Counted from the first letter of the stretch, positions 33,540 through 42,041 are shown. The stretch is 64,000 bases of DNA from an uncultured Eubacteriales bacterium (GCA_900315485.1 OMZI01000012.1:21667-85666), one strand, 5' to 3'. The notes: generated from the sequence alone by a model not told the origin. Numbers and translations are program-made.

Positions 33540-34217
33540 TTATTTATCCTTGTCTGCATAAATAAGGTCAAGTATGTCTCTCTTGGTTGCTCCTTCAGGT
33601 ACGCTGATCCCTCTGTTCTCTGCGGCCTTTATGAGTTCAGCCTTGTTCATACTCATTGAAGGCTTTCTTCTGCGCTTCTTCTTAGAAGCCTGCTTCTTTT
33701 CATCTTTGCCTTCAGATTTCTTCTCAGGTGCCTGTTTCTTTTCAGTCTTGACTTCAGGTTCTTTGTCAGGCTTATCCTGCTTGTCTTCCGGCTTATCTGC
33801 CTTTGTCTCTTCCTGTTTTTCTTCAGCCGGCTTATCTGCCTCAGCCTTTTCCGGCTCATCTTCCGGTTCAGGATCAGGAGAAACATACTCAGCCGCAGTC
33901 TCTTCGCCTGACATCCTGGTCCGGTAGCCGAGATAGTCCTCTTTATTGATAGCCGCTATCATCATAAGATTGGTGCCGATCGGGTTTGTCAGGACTATGA
34001 TGATGAATATCAGGAATATCTTGACTGAAAGAAGGCCGCCGTGAACTGCAGCCATCATACCTGCCAGAATAAGGAATGCTCCGAGAGTATCCCCAACGCC
34101 CTGGGCATGCAGCCTCGTGAAGAAGTCAGGGAGTGCAGCTATGCCTATGAGCGATGCCAGCATGAACAGGAGTCCAAGTATTATGAGAACGGCCGTAATG
34201 ATCATTGTAGCTGTCAT
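33540..34217 (-). CDS. mnhG: MnhG-like subunit with long charged C-terminal extension
   Basis: 225 residues. Residues 1-105 are MnhG: three helices and the motif ALPDFFTRLHAQGVGDTLGAFLIL. The usual family length is about 100-130. From about 105 to 181 a Pro/Glu/Lys linker follows (DPEPEDEPEKAEADKPAEE type), then a C-terminal RRRKPSMSMNKAEL ... TKRDILDLI domain (182-225) that matches the end of the 308-residue protein from the same operon. It overlaps mnhF by 4 nt. Confidence 0.92.
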   Translation of the reverse strand: MTATMIITAVLIILGLLFMLASLIGIAALPDFFTRLHAQGVGDTLGAFLILAGMMAAVHGGLLSVKIFLIFIIIVLTNPIGTNLMMIAAINKEDYLGYRTRMSGEETAAEYVSPDPEPEDEPEKAEADKPAEEKQEETKADKPEDKQDKPDKEPEVKTEKKQAPEKKSEGKDEKKQASKKKRRRKPSMSMNKAELIKAAENRGISVPEGATKRDILDLIYADKDK

Positions 34218-34480
34218 TTTTTCCGCCCTCCTATATACTTCGCAAGGATGACGGATGTCACAAATCCGAGGATCGAATAGCTGAGTGCTATGTCTATGAA
34301 CATGTCCTCCCTGCCGCCAACGAATCCGACAACAAGAATAAGCAGCACGATAACAGTGTTCATCGCGAAAACGTAGTTGAGCTTGTCAAGCAGCGCCTTC
34401 CTTCTGAACATCAGGACTACCATTGCTGCAAGTATCAATATGAGTGCCGCAAGCACATACTGCCAGAAGTTCGTCATCAT
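34214..34480 (-). CDS. mnhF: MnhF-like subunit
   Basis: 88 residues, three membrane helices; the DKLNYVFAMNTV and GFVTSVILAKYIGGRKK segments fit MnhF. Overlaps mnhE and mnhG by 4 nt each, showing tight translational coupling. MnhF is required for antiporter assembly in Mrp systems. Confidence 0.92.
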   Translation of the reverse strand: MMTNFWQYVLAALILILAAMVVLMFRRKALLDKLNYVFAMNTVIVLLILVVGFVGGREDMFIDIALSYSILGFVTSVILAKYIGGRKK

Positions 34481-35094
34481 ATGCTCTTCCTCCTGACTTT
34501 ATATTTCCTGCGTACAAGTTCCGGCCTTTTCTGCGGGATCTCACGTTTTACTTCCTTTTCATCTACCGGGCAAAACTCGATCGTCTCGCCGTACAGCCAT
34601 GCGACCTTGGCCTGCATGGACCCGTCAAGAAGGCCTTCGCGAAGTTCCCCGGTAAGTGCGTGAACAGAGAAAACCCCTTCATCCGTAATATCTATAGTTA
34701 TAGTTCCCGGTGTCAGAGTAATTGAATTGGCCAGCATGGATAATGCTGCAGGATTATCATAATCAGCCCTGAACCATGTGACCGAAGGATCCACCTTTTT
34801 CCTGTCAAATAGGGATATCCGGGCAACATAAATGGCCGACTTGGCGATCTGCACAAGCAGCCATGCAAAATACCCTATGAATCTGAATATGTTGACTCCG
34901 AGAAGATAATATTGTCTGTCTGTCTTAGCGCCGCGCATAGTAAGCGTTCTGAGGCATACTGCAGCTATCAGCATACTTGAAACAGCGCCGAGTATGAGGA
35001 ATTTAGGTTCCGTTTTTTCTGACATTACAAACCACAGCACCATCATCAGCACTGCCGTTCCTGTCCAGTTCAATACGGGATGATTATTCCGCAC
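34477..35094 (-). CDS. mnhE: MnhE-like subunit (first gene of the antiporter operon)
   Basis: 205 residues. Membrane helices at about 8-25, 30-48 and 68-90, followed by a soluble domain with LANSITLTPGTITIDI, the MnhE signature. Starts with GTG behind GAGGGG. The operon runs mnhE, mnhF, mnhG-extended, DUF4040, mnhB, mnhC, mnhD, mnhD, acidic tail protein, mnhD-like. No hydrogenase or Ech genes are attached, so it is read as a multi-subunit Na+/H+ antiporter and not as a membrane hydrogenase. Confidence 0.93.
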   Translation of the reverse strand: MRNNHPVLNWTGTAVLMMVLWFVMSEKTEPKFLILGAVSSMLIAAVCLRTLTMRGAKTDRQYYLLGVNIFRFIGYFAWLLVQIAKSAIYVARISLFDRKKVDPSVTWFRADYDNPAALSMLANSITLTPGTITIDITDEGVFSVHALTGELREGLLDGSMQAKVAWLYGETIEFCPVDEKEVKREIPQKRPELVRRKYKVRRKSI

Positions 35095-35230
35095 TACTCA
35101 TTTCCCCTCTGTTAACCTAAAGAATATACATAGTATACACTATCAGCGTCAGTTCTATCTACAGTAAAAAGCGGACATTTATACATACATGGAAAGCCTC
35201 TGACAATTCAAAAACTATCGTTCCCATATG

Positions 35231-35259
35231 TTTACAAACAGTTGTTCGAATGCTATAAT
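35231..35259 (+). promoter_or_regulatory. LexA-controlled promoter of the radical SAM-lexA operon
   Basis: TTTACA (35231-35236), 17-nt spacer, TATAAT (35254-35259). Overlapping the -35 box and spacer is CAAACAGTTGTTCG (35235-35248), one base off the CGAAC-N4-GTTCG SOS box of Gram-positive bacteria. LexA bound here would block RNA polymerase. In the leader, GGTGCTGCAGCACC (35306-35319) is a perfect 14-bp palindrome. Confidence 0.8.
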
Positions 35260-35340
35260 AATTTCATCTATAATACGGCATTACCGTATAATTACACACT
35301 ATCAGGGTGCTGCAGCACCTTCAGTATCGGGGAGTATTTG

Positions 35341-36171
35341 ATGAAGAAGGATTTTCCTAAGATTGGTCCTACAGTGACCATGTTTGTTCCTTATGACTGC
35401 AATAATGCATGTCCATTCTGCGTTAATAAGAAAGAGTATCGGGACACCTCTTCCTTTGACCTTAACAGATGTTTCCAGGCACTTGACCTCATGGACAGGA
35501 TCTTTCCGCACAACGATGTAGTTCTTACAGGCGGAGAGCCTCTGGCAGAGCTCGGTGCACTTCAGAACATCCTTGACCACATAGCAGACGGTCATCATAT
35601 CTACATCAACACAACCATGCCTGTAGGTGAAGGACAGACCATACAGGATGTTGCTGACATCCTCAACAAGTATGCTGACAGGATCAGCTGCATCAATGTA
35701 TCCAGACACCTCAAGCACTATGTCAAGGAATGTCCGGATGAGATATTCAAACTGTTCAAGTTCAGAACAAGAATCAACTGCGTAGTATTCGAAGATGCCA
35801 AGGATTCTGAGACCAGAGAAAAGCTCATTAAGTTCCTTGACAGATTCCAGGGCCATGAGATACAGCTCAGAGCCAACTATTCATATCTCACACTTGAGAA
35901 TGTGTTTGATACCGAGAATGACAACCTGTTCAAGCTGATATCTGAGATCTGCGAATACAAGTATCCTCTTGAGAAGGAACGTTTCAGAACAGGCTATGTT
36001 TTTGAAAGAAACGGCAGCAAGATCACCTATCATAAGACACTTCCGTTCGCCAAGGTAGACGGAGTCGTAGGAGACATCATAATCCGTCAGACCGGCCGCA
36101 TCTATGATGACTGGAACGAGTACGGACATGAACTGAATATAAACGATCTTGTAACACATCAGTATAAGTAA
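35341..36171 (+). CDS. Radical SAM protein of unknown function in the lexA operon
   Basis: 276 residues. CNNACPFC at residues 20-27 gives the CX3CX2C cluster motif for [4Fe-4S] and S-adenosylmethionine; VLTGGEPLAE is the SAM-binding GGE motif. The rest forms a short TIM-barrel-type domain without a clear SPASM or other extra cysteine domain. ATG at 35341 is chosen because GGGGAG lies 7 nt upstream; the longer reading starts before the promoter's likely transcript start. lexA follows 82 nt downstream on the same strand. No substrate can be named; the shared SOS promoter suggests a role in DNA damage or stress. Confidence 0.85.
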   Translation: MKKDFPKIGPTVTMFVPYDCNNACPFCVNKKEYRDTSSFDLNRCFQALDLMDRIFPHNDVVLTGGEPLAELGALQNILDHIADGHHIYINTTMPVGEGQTIQDVADILNKYADRISCINVSRHLKHYVKECPDEIFKLFKFRTRINCVVFEDAKDSETREKLIKFLDRFQGHEIQLRANYSYLTLENVFDTENDNLFKLISEICEYKYPLEKERFRTGYVFERNGSKITYHKTLPFAKVDGVVGDIIIRQTGRIYDDWNEYGHELNINDLVTHQYK

Positions 36172-36253
36172 CACACACTATCAGACATCAAATGAAAAAT
36201 CTGCCCTACCGGGATGAGGACAGTAGAGTTCAGAAATGAGGAGATGATTCATA

Positions 36254-36895
36254 ATGAAAAAGAGCGAACAGCGTCAGCAGGATATACTGAACTTCATGAA
36301 GAAGACAATCGCTGCCAAGGGATACTCTCCTACTGTCAGAGAAATATGTCAGGCTCTCAGCATCAAGTCGACATCTACAGTACACAGTGATATCAAGACG
36401 CTTGAGGATAAGGGTCTTGTTAAGAAGGACCCTTCCAAGCCACGTACCGTGCTTCCTGTTGATATGATGCCGGCTGCAGGTTCAAGAACGACAGAGGATG
36501 ACATCAACACTGTATCCCTGCCCGTGATCGGACAGGTAGCTGCAGGTGAGCCGATCCTTGCCGAACAGAATATTGTTGACCAGTTCCCTATGCCGGCAAG
36601 ATTCGTAGGTCCGGGAAACAACTTTATTCTGACGGTTCACGGCGACAGCATGGTCAACGTCGGCATCAATGACGGAGACTATCTCATCGTTCAGGAATCG
36701 CACGAAGCAAACAACGGCGAGATCGTTGTTGCACTGGTCAATGACGGATATGAATCAGGCGCAACGGTCAAGAGATTCTATAAGGAGTCAGACCACATCA
36801 GACTCCAGCCTGAGAATGATTTCATGGAACCTATTATTGCCAGAGACGTTACCGTAGTCGGTAAAGTTAAGGGTGTTTTCAGATATCTGAATTAA
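36254..36895 (+). CDS. lexA: SOS repressor LexA
   Basis: 213 residues. N-terminal winged helix (1-70) with SPTVREICQALSIKSTSTVHSDIKTL; self-cleavage site in VAAGEP (Ala-Gly, about residue 95); catalytic serine in HGDSM and catalytic lysine in ATVKRF. Autoproteolysis stimulated by RecA relieves repression of SOS genes. GAGGAG lies 7 nt before the ATG. The promoter upstream of the preceding radical SAM gene carries an SOS box, so lexA is probably autoregulated through that gene. Confidence 0.97.
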   Translation: MKKSEQRQQDILNFMKKTIAAKGYSPTVREICQALSIKSTSTVHSDIKTLEDKGLVKKDPSKPRTVLPVDMMPAAGSRTTEDDINTVSLPVIGQVAAGEPILAEQNIVDQFPMPARFVGPGNNFILTVHGDSMVNVGINDGDYLIVQESHEANNGEIVVALVNDGYESGATVKRFYKESDHIRLQPENDFMEPIIARDVTVVGKVKGVFRYLN

Positions 36896-36906
36896 ACACT
36901 TGCTAA

Positions 36907-37110
36907 ATGGCATCGCCATAAGTATTATTATGCCATACCATCGTGTGACCAAATATTTCACATGGTGTTATATATGCGGGCGTTTGCGGATCCGCTTCGA
37001 TTCCCTCCTTTCTTTTTACCTTGTTGAATCGAGCTCTACGGACCGGCATCAGCCCGCACTTTTTGTGCCGTACTGTAGAACTTTTCCCCTGCAGATACGG
37101 GCATTTTCTT
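36907..37110. other. Structured non-coding region between lexA and proC
   Basis: No gene fits here. Stems visible: ATGGC/GCCAT (36907-36919); ACCATcgTGTGA/TCACATGGT (36937-36966); and a long one with GCGGGC (36976-36981) against GCCCGC (37052-37057) and CGATTC (36998-37003) against GAATCG (37026-37031). The apical loop holds CCTCCTTTCT (37004-37013), which matches the anti-Shine-Dalgarno 3' end of 16S rRNA. A third hairpin, CTACGGACCGGCA/TGCCGTACTGTAG, overlaps the long one. Could be a small RNA, a leader element or the lexA 3' region. Strand unknown. Confidence 0.55.
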
Positions 37111-37120
37111 ATTATTTATC

Positions 37121-37148
37121 TTGACTTATCCTGCAAAGAATATAAAAT
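37121..37148 (+). promoter_or_regulatory. Probable proC promoter
   Basis: TTGACT (37121-37126), 16-nt spacer, TAAAAT (37143-37148). A small hairpin, CGCAGT-TTAG-ACTGCG (37159-37174), lies in the leader before proC. No T-box motif was found. Confidence 0.65.
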
Positions 37149-37237
37149 ATAATTGCAACGCAGTTTAGACTGCGGTTTAATAAAAGATAACCACTGCATA
37201 TAATAATTAAGGATATAGGAATTACGGAGGTACAATA

Positions 37238-38038
37238 ATGAAAATCGGATTTCTTGGTGCCGGTGCTATGGGCGGAGCCATCCTCTCAGGCGCACTCGAA
37301 ACAGGCGTTGTCAAAGCTGAAGATGTATACGTATACGATCTGAGTGAACAGATCAAAGAAAAATATAAGGCTCTCGGATGCAACATCGTCAGCGACAATG
37401 TTGAACTCGGTAATTCTTCAGATATACTTGTCTGCTCACTCAAGCCTCAGTATGCTCAGGGCGGACTTAAGCAGCTCGGAAATACGCTCGACGGAAAAGC
37501 TATGATCTCAATCATGGCCGGTGTCACTACAGATACTCTCCGTCAGTGGACTGAAGGAGACTTCAGACTCCTCAGGCTCATGCCTAACACCCCTGCTCTT
37601 GTTGGCGCAGGTGCTTTTGCACTTGACTCCAATACAGACCTTACTGAAGAGGAAAAGGAATTCGCAGAGAAGCTCTTCTCCTCCATCGGTATCGTAGAAT
37701 GGATGCCTGAACCTCTGATCGATACAGCATGCGGACTCTCCGGAGCCGGCCCTGCTTATATTTATCTCGTCATCGAGGCACTTGCTGACGGCGGAGTAAT
37801 GAAGGGCCTCCCAAGAGCCACAGCAATGAAGCTTGCAGCTCAGACTGTATATGGCGCAGCCAAGATGGTTCTTGAAACAGGCAAGCACCCTGGCGAGCTT
37901 AAGGATATGGTATGCTCCCCTGGCGGAAACACTATCGTAGGAGTCAACACCCTCGAGCAGCACGGTGTTCGCGGAGCTTTCATCGACACAGTCGGCAAAG
38001 CAACAGAAAGAGCTCAGGAGCTTGGCAAAACCAAGTAA
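37238..38038 (+). CDS. proC: Pyrroline-5-carboxylate reductase
   Basis: Last step of proline biosynthesis: NAD(P)H-dependent reduction of pyrroline-5-carboxylate. 266 residues: Rossmann motif GFLGAGAMGGAI at the start, then ILVCSLKPQ, VRLMPNTPALVG-type LRLMPNTPALVGAGA, and the C-terminal dimer domain signature LSGAGPAYIYLVIEALADGGVMKGLPR with SPGGNTIVGV. GGAGG lies 6 nt before the ATG. Single gene with its own terminator. Confidence 0.98.
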   Translation: MKIGFLGAGAMGGAILSGALETGVVKAEDVYVYDLSEQIKEKYKALGCNIVSDNVELGNSSDILVCSLKPQYAQGGLKQLGNTLDGKAMISIMAGVTTDTLRQWTEGDFRLLRLMPNTPALVGAGAFALDSNTDLTEEEKEFAEKLFSSIGIVEWMPEPLIDTACGLSGAGPAYIYLVIEALADGGVMKGLPRATAMKLAAQTVYGAAKMVLETGKHPGELKDMVCSPGGNTIVGVNTLEQHGVRGAFIDTVGKATERAQELGKTK

Positions 38039-38078
38039 CTGATACACTTATCAGACTATAAATAACCTTCCATAACAA

Positions 38079-38115
38079 AAGAAACCTCTGCCTCATGGCA
38101 GAGATTTCTTTTTAT
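38079..38115 (+). terminator. proC terminator
   Basis: AAGAAA-CTCTGCC pairs with GGCAGAG-TTTCTT around a TCAT loop, followed by TTTAT on the plus strand. Confidence 0.88.
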
Positions 38116-38176
38116 AATCTGTTTCTCATCAGCATCATGCAGACACGATGCTGTATCCTGCTGATCAAACGATCGT

Positions 38177-38632
38177 CTAGAACAGTGCTCCGGCTCCGTA
38201 CGTGAGCGTAGTCACGATTATTCCGGCAACAATTACACCTACGGTTATTGCAGGCATGGCTCTCTTGAGTCTCATGTTCATCATCGCAGCTACAAGTGCT
38301 CCGGTCCACGCTCCTGTTCCCGGAAGAGGTATAGCAACAAGTAACATCAGACCGAAGAACTCATATTTCTCAACGATCTCCTTGTTCTTATCCGCTTTGG
38401 CCTCAAGCTTTCTGACCATTCTGTCGAGTCCTTCACTCTTGGTACGCAGCCATTCAAAAACCTTACGCGTAAATACGACAAGAAACGGTATAGGCGCCAG
38501 ATTTCCGAGTACTGCAAGAACGAAAGCTTCAGGCACACTCAGTCCGGCAATGACACCGTAAGGTATCGCCCCTCTCAGCTCTACTACAGGCACCATGGCC
38601 ATAAGAAATGTAATGATTCTTGCTTTCAGCAT
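38177..38632 (-). CDS. Small multidrug-export-family membrane protein (Sm_multidrug_ex)
   Basis: 151 residues, four membrane segments. MVPVVELRGAIPYGV and the second half AIPLPGTGAWTGALVAA are the signature of COG2426/PF06695. A charged stretch between helices (about 60-88) is likely cytoplasmic. The family is annotated as small multidrug export proteins but transport is poorly documented; it is distantly related to DedA-type re-entrant proteins. Single gene, convergent with proC. Confidence 0.88.
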   Translation of the reverse strand: MLKARIITFLMAMVPVVELRGAIPYGVIAGLSVPEAFVLAVLGNLAPIPFLVVFTRKVFEWLRTKSEGLDRMVRKLEAKADKNKEIVEKYEFFGLMLLVAIPLPGTGAWTGALVAAMMNMRLKRAMPAITVGVIVAGIIVTTLTYGAGALF

Positions 38633-38712
38633 TAATATGATCTCTTTCTATAGTTTATTCTCAAGTCAGGATCATACAGGATCAACCTTAATCTGACCTT
38701 TACTTCTTCCTG

Positions 38713-40092
38713 TTATGCTTCAATAAGGAATGCCTTGTATCCCTTATATGCTTCATACAGATCAGCCTTGCTGATAGCTTCCCATGGCGCATGCATAGAC
38801 AGTACTGCGAGTCCGCAGTCAATTACCTGCATACCGTACAGTGAGAGAATATATGCGATGGTTCCGCCTCCGCCGACATCAACTTTGCCCATTTCAGAAG
38901 TATGGAATGCAACGTTATGCTTCTCAAGTATTGCTCGGAGCTGAGCGATGTACTCTGCATTGGCATCATTTGAACCGGACTTTCCGCCCGAGCCTGTGAA
39001 CTTGTTGAATACAAGGCCGTGACCGAATTTGGCAGCATTCATCTTTTCGAACTTTTCAGCATAAAGCGGATCATATGCAGCACTTACATCAGATGAGAGC
39101 ATACGGCTCCTGCGCAGGCATCTGGTGAGGTTGATCTCGCTGTATATGCCCATTCTGTCGAGCACCTCTCTCATGGTGTCCTCGAAGAAATGCGATCTCA
39201 TTCCGGTAGCACCGACACTTCCGATCTCTTCCTTATCAACGAAGAGTCCGCATGCAGTTGTCGTTACATCAGGGCAGTCAAACATCGCGATCGCTGACGG
39301 ATAAGCGCAGCATCTGTCATCATGACCGTATCCGAGGATCATGCTGCGGTCAAATCCCGCCTCCTTAGCTTTGCCTGCCGGAACAGCCTCAAGCTCTGCA
39401 GAGAGGAAATCATCCTCTTCAATTCCATAGTCCTCGCTCAGGATCTTAAGAACTGCTGCTTTGACAGCATCCTTTTCCTCGCCCTTCAAAGGAGCAGATC
39501 CGACAAGAATGTCGAGGTTCTCAGCCTCCACCACCTCAGAAGCAGTCTTCTGCATCTGAGCCTTGGCAAGATGGATAAGGATGTCGCTTACGAAGAATAC
39601 AGGATCATCATCCTTCTCTCCGATGCTGATCTTGACTGTGCTTCCGTCCTTAAGAGCAACTACTCCGTGCAGTGCAAGCGGAAGAGTCACATAATGGTAC
39701 TTCTTGATACCGCCATAGTAGTGAGTGTTCAGGTATGCAAGCTCATCACTTTCATAAAGAGGATTCTGCTTGATATCCAGCCTTGGTGAGTCAAGATGGG
39801 CACCAAGTATGTTCATCCCCTTCTTTACAATATCTTCCCCGATGTTGAGAAGCATCAGAGCCTTGCCCATATTGACGGCATAGATCTTGTCGCCCTTTTC
39901 GAGCTTCTCTCCGTTCGCAATGATCTCATCAAGATTCCTGTAGCCATGCTTCTCAGCCATCTCTACAAAAAGATCAGTGCACTCACGCTCAGTCTTGCCC
40001 TTGTTCAGGAAGTCTATATAGTCCCTGCTGAAACTGTTGACGTTCCTTATGTCTTCGCTGTTGTATGTAGTCCATACGTTATCGTGTATCAT
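38713..40092 (-). CDS. M18 family aminopeptidase
   Basis: 459 residues. Metal-site motifs of family M18: GAHLDSPRLD near residue 95, DKEEIGSVGATG near residue 285 (catalytic acidic residues and a zinc ligand), and a C-terminal histidine in LSMHAPWEA. Cytoplasmic dodecameric enzymes of this family release N-terminal acidic or neutral residues from peptides. Length matches clostridial aminopeptidase 1. Single gene. Confidence 0.94.
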   Translation of the reverse strand: MIHDNVWTTYNSEDIRNVNSFSRDYIDFLNKGKTERECTDLFVEMAEKHGYRNLDEIIANGEKLEKGDKIYAVNMGKALMLLNIGEDIVKKGMNILGAHLDSPRLDIKQNPLYESDELAYLNTHYYGGIKKYHYVTLPLALHGVVALKDGSTVKISIGEKDDDPVFFVSDILIHLAKAQMQKTASEVVEAENLDILVGSAPLKGEEKDAVKAAVLKILSEDYGIEEDDFLSAELEAVPAGKAKEAGFDRSMILGYGHDDRCCAYPSAIAMFDCPDVTTTACGLFVDKEEIGSVGATGMRSHFFEDTMREVLDRMGIYSEINLTRCLRRSRMLSSDVSAAYDPLYAEKFEKMNAAKFGHGLVFNKFTGSGGKSGSNDANAEYIAQLRAILEKHNVAFHTSEMGKVDVGGGGTIAYILSLYGMQVIDCGLAVLSMHAPWEAISKADLYEAYKGYKAFLIEA

Positions 40093-40179
40093 TATTCTCC
40101 TCCGGTATGTGAAGTGTAATGTTTCATGAATTTATAAGTGCGCCCTGCGGGCTGCACGCCAATGCGTATTATAACACGA

Positions 40180-40211
40180 TAAAAGGCCCCGCTCAATAAA
40201 GAGCAGGGCCT
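40180..40211 (-). terminator. Terminator of the hydCBA operon
   Basis: AGGCCC-GCTC / GAGC-GGGCCT with small mismatches and a 6-nt loop, followed on the minus strand by TTTTATCG, 50 nt after hydA. Confidence 0.8.
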
Positions 40212-40260
40212 ATTGTACATTACTTTTAATAACGAAGCTGTGGGTGAAAAAGACGAGTTA

Positions 40261-42027
40261 TTACTCGTGGTCAGCGTTCACCTTTCTTGCTACATAGCTT
40301 GTGTGCAGTGTGTGGTGAGCCTTCTCACTTCCATATGAACCGAAGTACTCATCATAGATCTTCTTGATGCTCGGATTCTCGTGAGATCTTCTGAGAGGTC
40401 TTGCGCTGTCAAGATCATACAGTCCCTTAGCTCTTACTTCACGAACATCGATGAAGTTCTTGATCTTAGATGGAACGATCGGCTGTCCGCCGCCGTTTAC
40501 GCATCCGCCCGGGCAAGCCATGATCTCGATGAATGTGTAGTTCTTCTCGCCTGACTTGACCATTTCGAGTACTTTACGTGCATTAGCAAGTCCGGATGCA
40601 ACAGCAACGCTGACTTCAAGATCGCCAACCTTGTAGCTTGCTTCCTTGACACCTTCAACTCCACGTACATCTGTAAACTCGAGCAGATCCTTGCCGAGTT
40701 CCTGACCTGTGATCCATTCAACAGCTGTTCTGAGAGCAGCTTCCATAACTCCGCCTGTTGCTCCGAAGATTACAGCAGCACCTGTGCTCTCGCCAAGAGG
40801 ATCATCATATCCCTCATCAGGGAGGTTCAGGAAGTCAATGCCGGCTTCGCTGATCATTCTTCCGAGTTCTCTTGTTGTCAGAGCGTAATCTACATCAGGG
40901 ATTCCAGGACCTGCTGCAGACTGGTCATCTCTGCCGCACTCGAACTTCTTTGCAGTACATGGCATGATCGATACAGAAACGATGTCCTTAGGATCTATGC
41001 CCTTCTTCTCTGCATAGTATGTCTTGACAACTGCACCGAACATCTGCTGCGGTGACTTGCAGGACGATACGTTAGGAAGAAGTTCAGGATAGTAATGCTC
41101 GATGAACTTGATCCATCCAGGTGAGCAGGAAGTGATCATCGGCAGTACTCCGCCGTTAGTAACTCTTCCGATCAGCTCGTTAGCTTCCTCAACGATAGTG
41201 AGGTCAGCAGAGAAGTTGGTATCGAATACAGCATCGAATCCGAGTCTTCTCATGCTGGCAGCAAGCTTGCCTTCTACCTCAGCACCGATTGGCATTCCGA
41301 AGCATTCGCCGAGTCCTACTCTGACTGATGGAGCAGCCTGAACTACTACATGCTTGGTAGGATCTGCAAGAGCAGCCTTAACAGCAGCTGTTGAATCGTT
41401 CTCGTGGAGAGCACCAACCGGGCATGCTACGATGCACTGTCCGCAGTTTACGCATGAAGTCTCAGCGAGAGGAAGTTCGAACGCACTGCTGATGTGTGTA
41501 GCAAATCCTCTGTCATTAGCGCCGATAACGCCGACACTCTGATACTTTTCGCATGCTGCAACGCATCTTCTGCAGAGGATACACTTGTTGTTGTCTCTTA
41601 CTATGGATGGTGAAGAAGCATCGATAACGAATTCATTCTTAGCACCTGCATAGTATTCTGTGTTGTCAACTCCGTATCTCTTGCAGAGAGCCTGGAGTTC
41701 GCAGTTTGTGCTTCTTACGCAGCCGAGGCAGTCCTGATCATGATCGGACAGGATCAGCTGCAGAGTTTTACGTCTGTAGTCCTTGATCTTCTCAGTGTTG
41801 GTATGTGCTACCATACCGTCTGTGCAAGGATATACGCAGGCAGCAACGAGAGCTCTTGCTCCTTCTACCTCACATACGCACATTCTGCAGGCACCGATTT
41901 CATTGATGCCTCTCAGATAGCACAGTGTAGGTACGTCGATGCCGGCCTTGTGGGCTGCATCCAGTAAGGTGGAACCTTCTGGTACAGTAACCGTAATGTT
42001 ATCAACTGTTACTTTGATATCTGCCAT
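40261..42027 (-). CDS. hydA: [FeFe] hydrogenase catalytic subunit of a bifurcating HydABC complex
   Basis: 588 residues. N-terminal [2Fe-2S] domain (CYLRGINEIGACRMC), a His-Cys3 site (HDQDCLGC), two [4Fe-4S] clusters (CILCRRC, CVNCGQCIVACPVGA), then the H-cluster domain with the three signatures TSCSPGWIKF, MPCTAKKFEC and ACPGGCVNGGGQP. HydA makes H2 from NADH and reduced ferredoxin together with HydB and HydC. ATG at 42027 is preferred since MADIKVTVD starts the 2Fe-2S domain and GAGGTG lies just upstream; it is 14 nt after hydB. Confidence 0.96.
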   Translation of the reverse strand: MADIKVTVDNITVTVPEGSTLLDAAHKAGIDVPTLCYLRGINEIGACRMCVCEVEGARALVAACVYPCTDGMVAHTNTEKIKDYRRKTLQLILSDHDQDCLGCVRSTNCELQALCKRYGVDNTEYYAGAKNEFVIDASSPSIVRDNNKCILCRRCVAACEKYQSVGVIGANDRGFATHISSAFELPLAETSCVNCGQCIVACPVGALHENDSTAAVKAALADPTKHVVVQAAPSVRVGLGECFGMPIGAEVEGKLAASMRRLGFDAVFDTNFSADLTIVEEANELIGRVTNGGVLPMITSCSPGWIKFIEHYYPELLPNVSSCKSPQQMFGAVVKTYYAEKKGIDPKDIVSVSIMPCTAKKFECGRDDQSAAGPGIPDVDYALTTRELGRMISEAGIDFLNLPDEGYDDPLGESTGAAVIFGATGGVMEAALRTAVEWITGQELGKDLLEFTDVRGVEGVKEASYKVGDLEVSVAVASGLANARKVLEMVKSGEKNYTFIEIMACPGGCVNGGGQPIVPSKIKNFIDVREVRAKGLYDLDSARPLRRSHENPSIKKIYDEYFGSYGSEKAHHTLHTSYVARKVNADHE

Positions 42028-42041
42028 AGTTCTCACCTCCG

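Noticed and set aside
35242-35340. Longer N-terminus for the radical SAM protein
   Set aside because: The extended start overlaps the promoter and SOS box. ATG at 35341 has a good ribosome site, and the upstream residues are not family-like.
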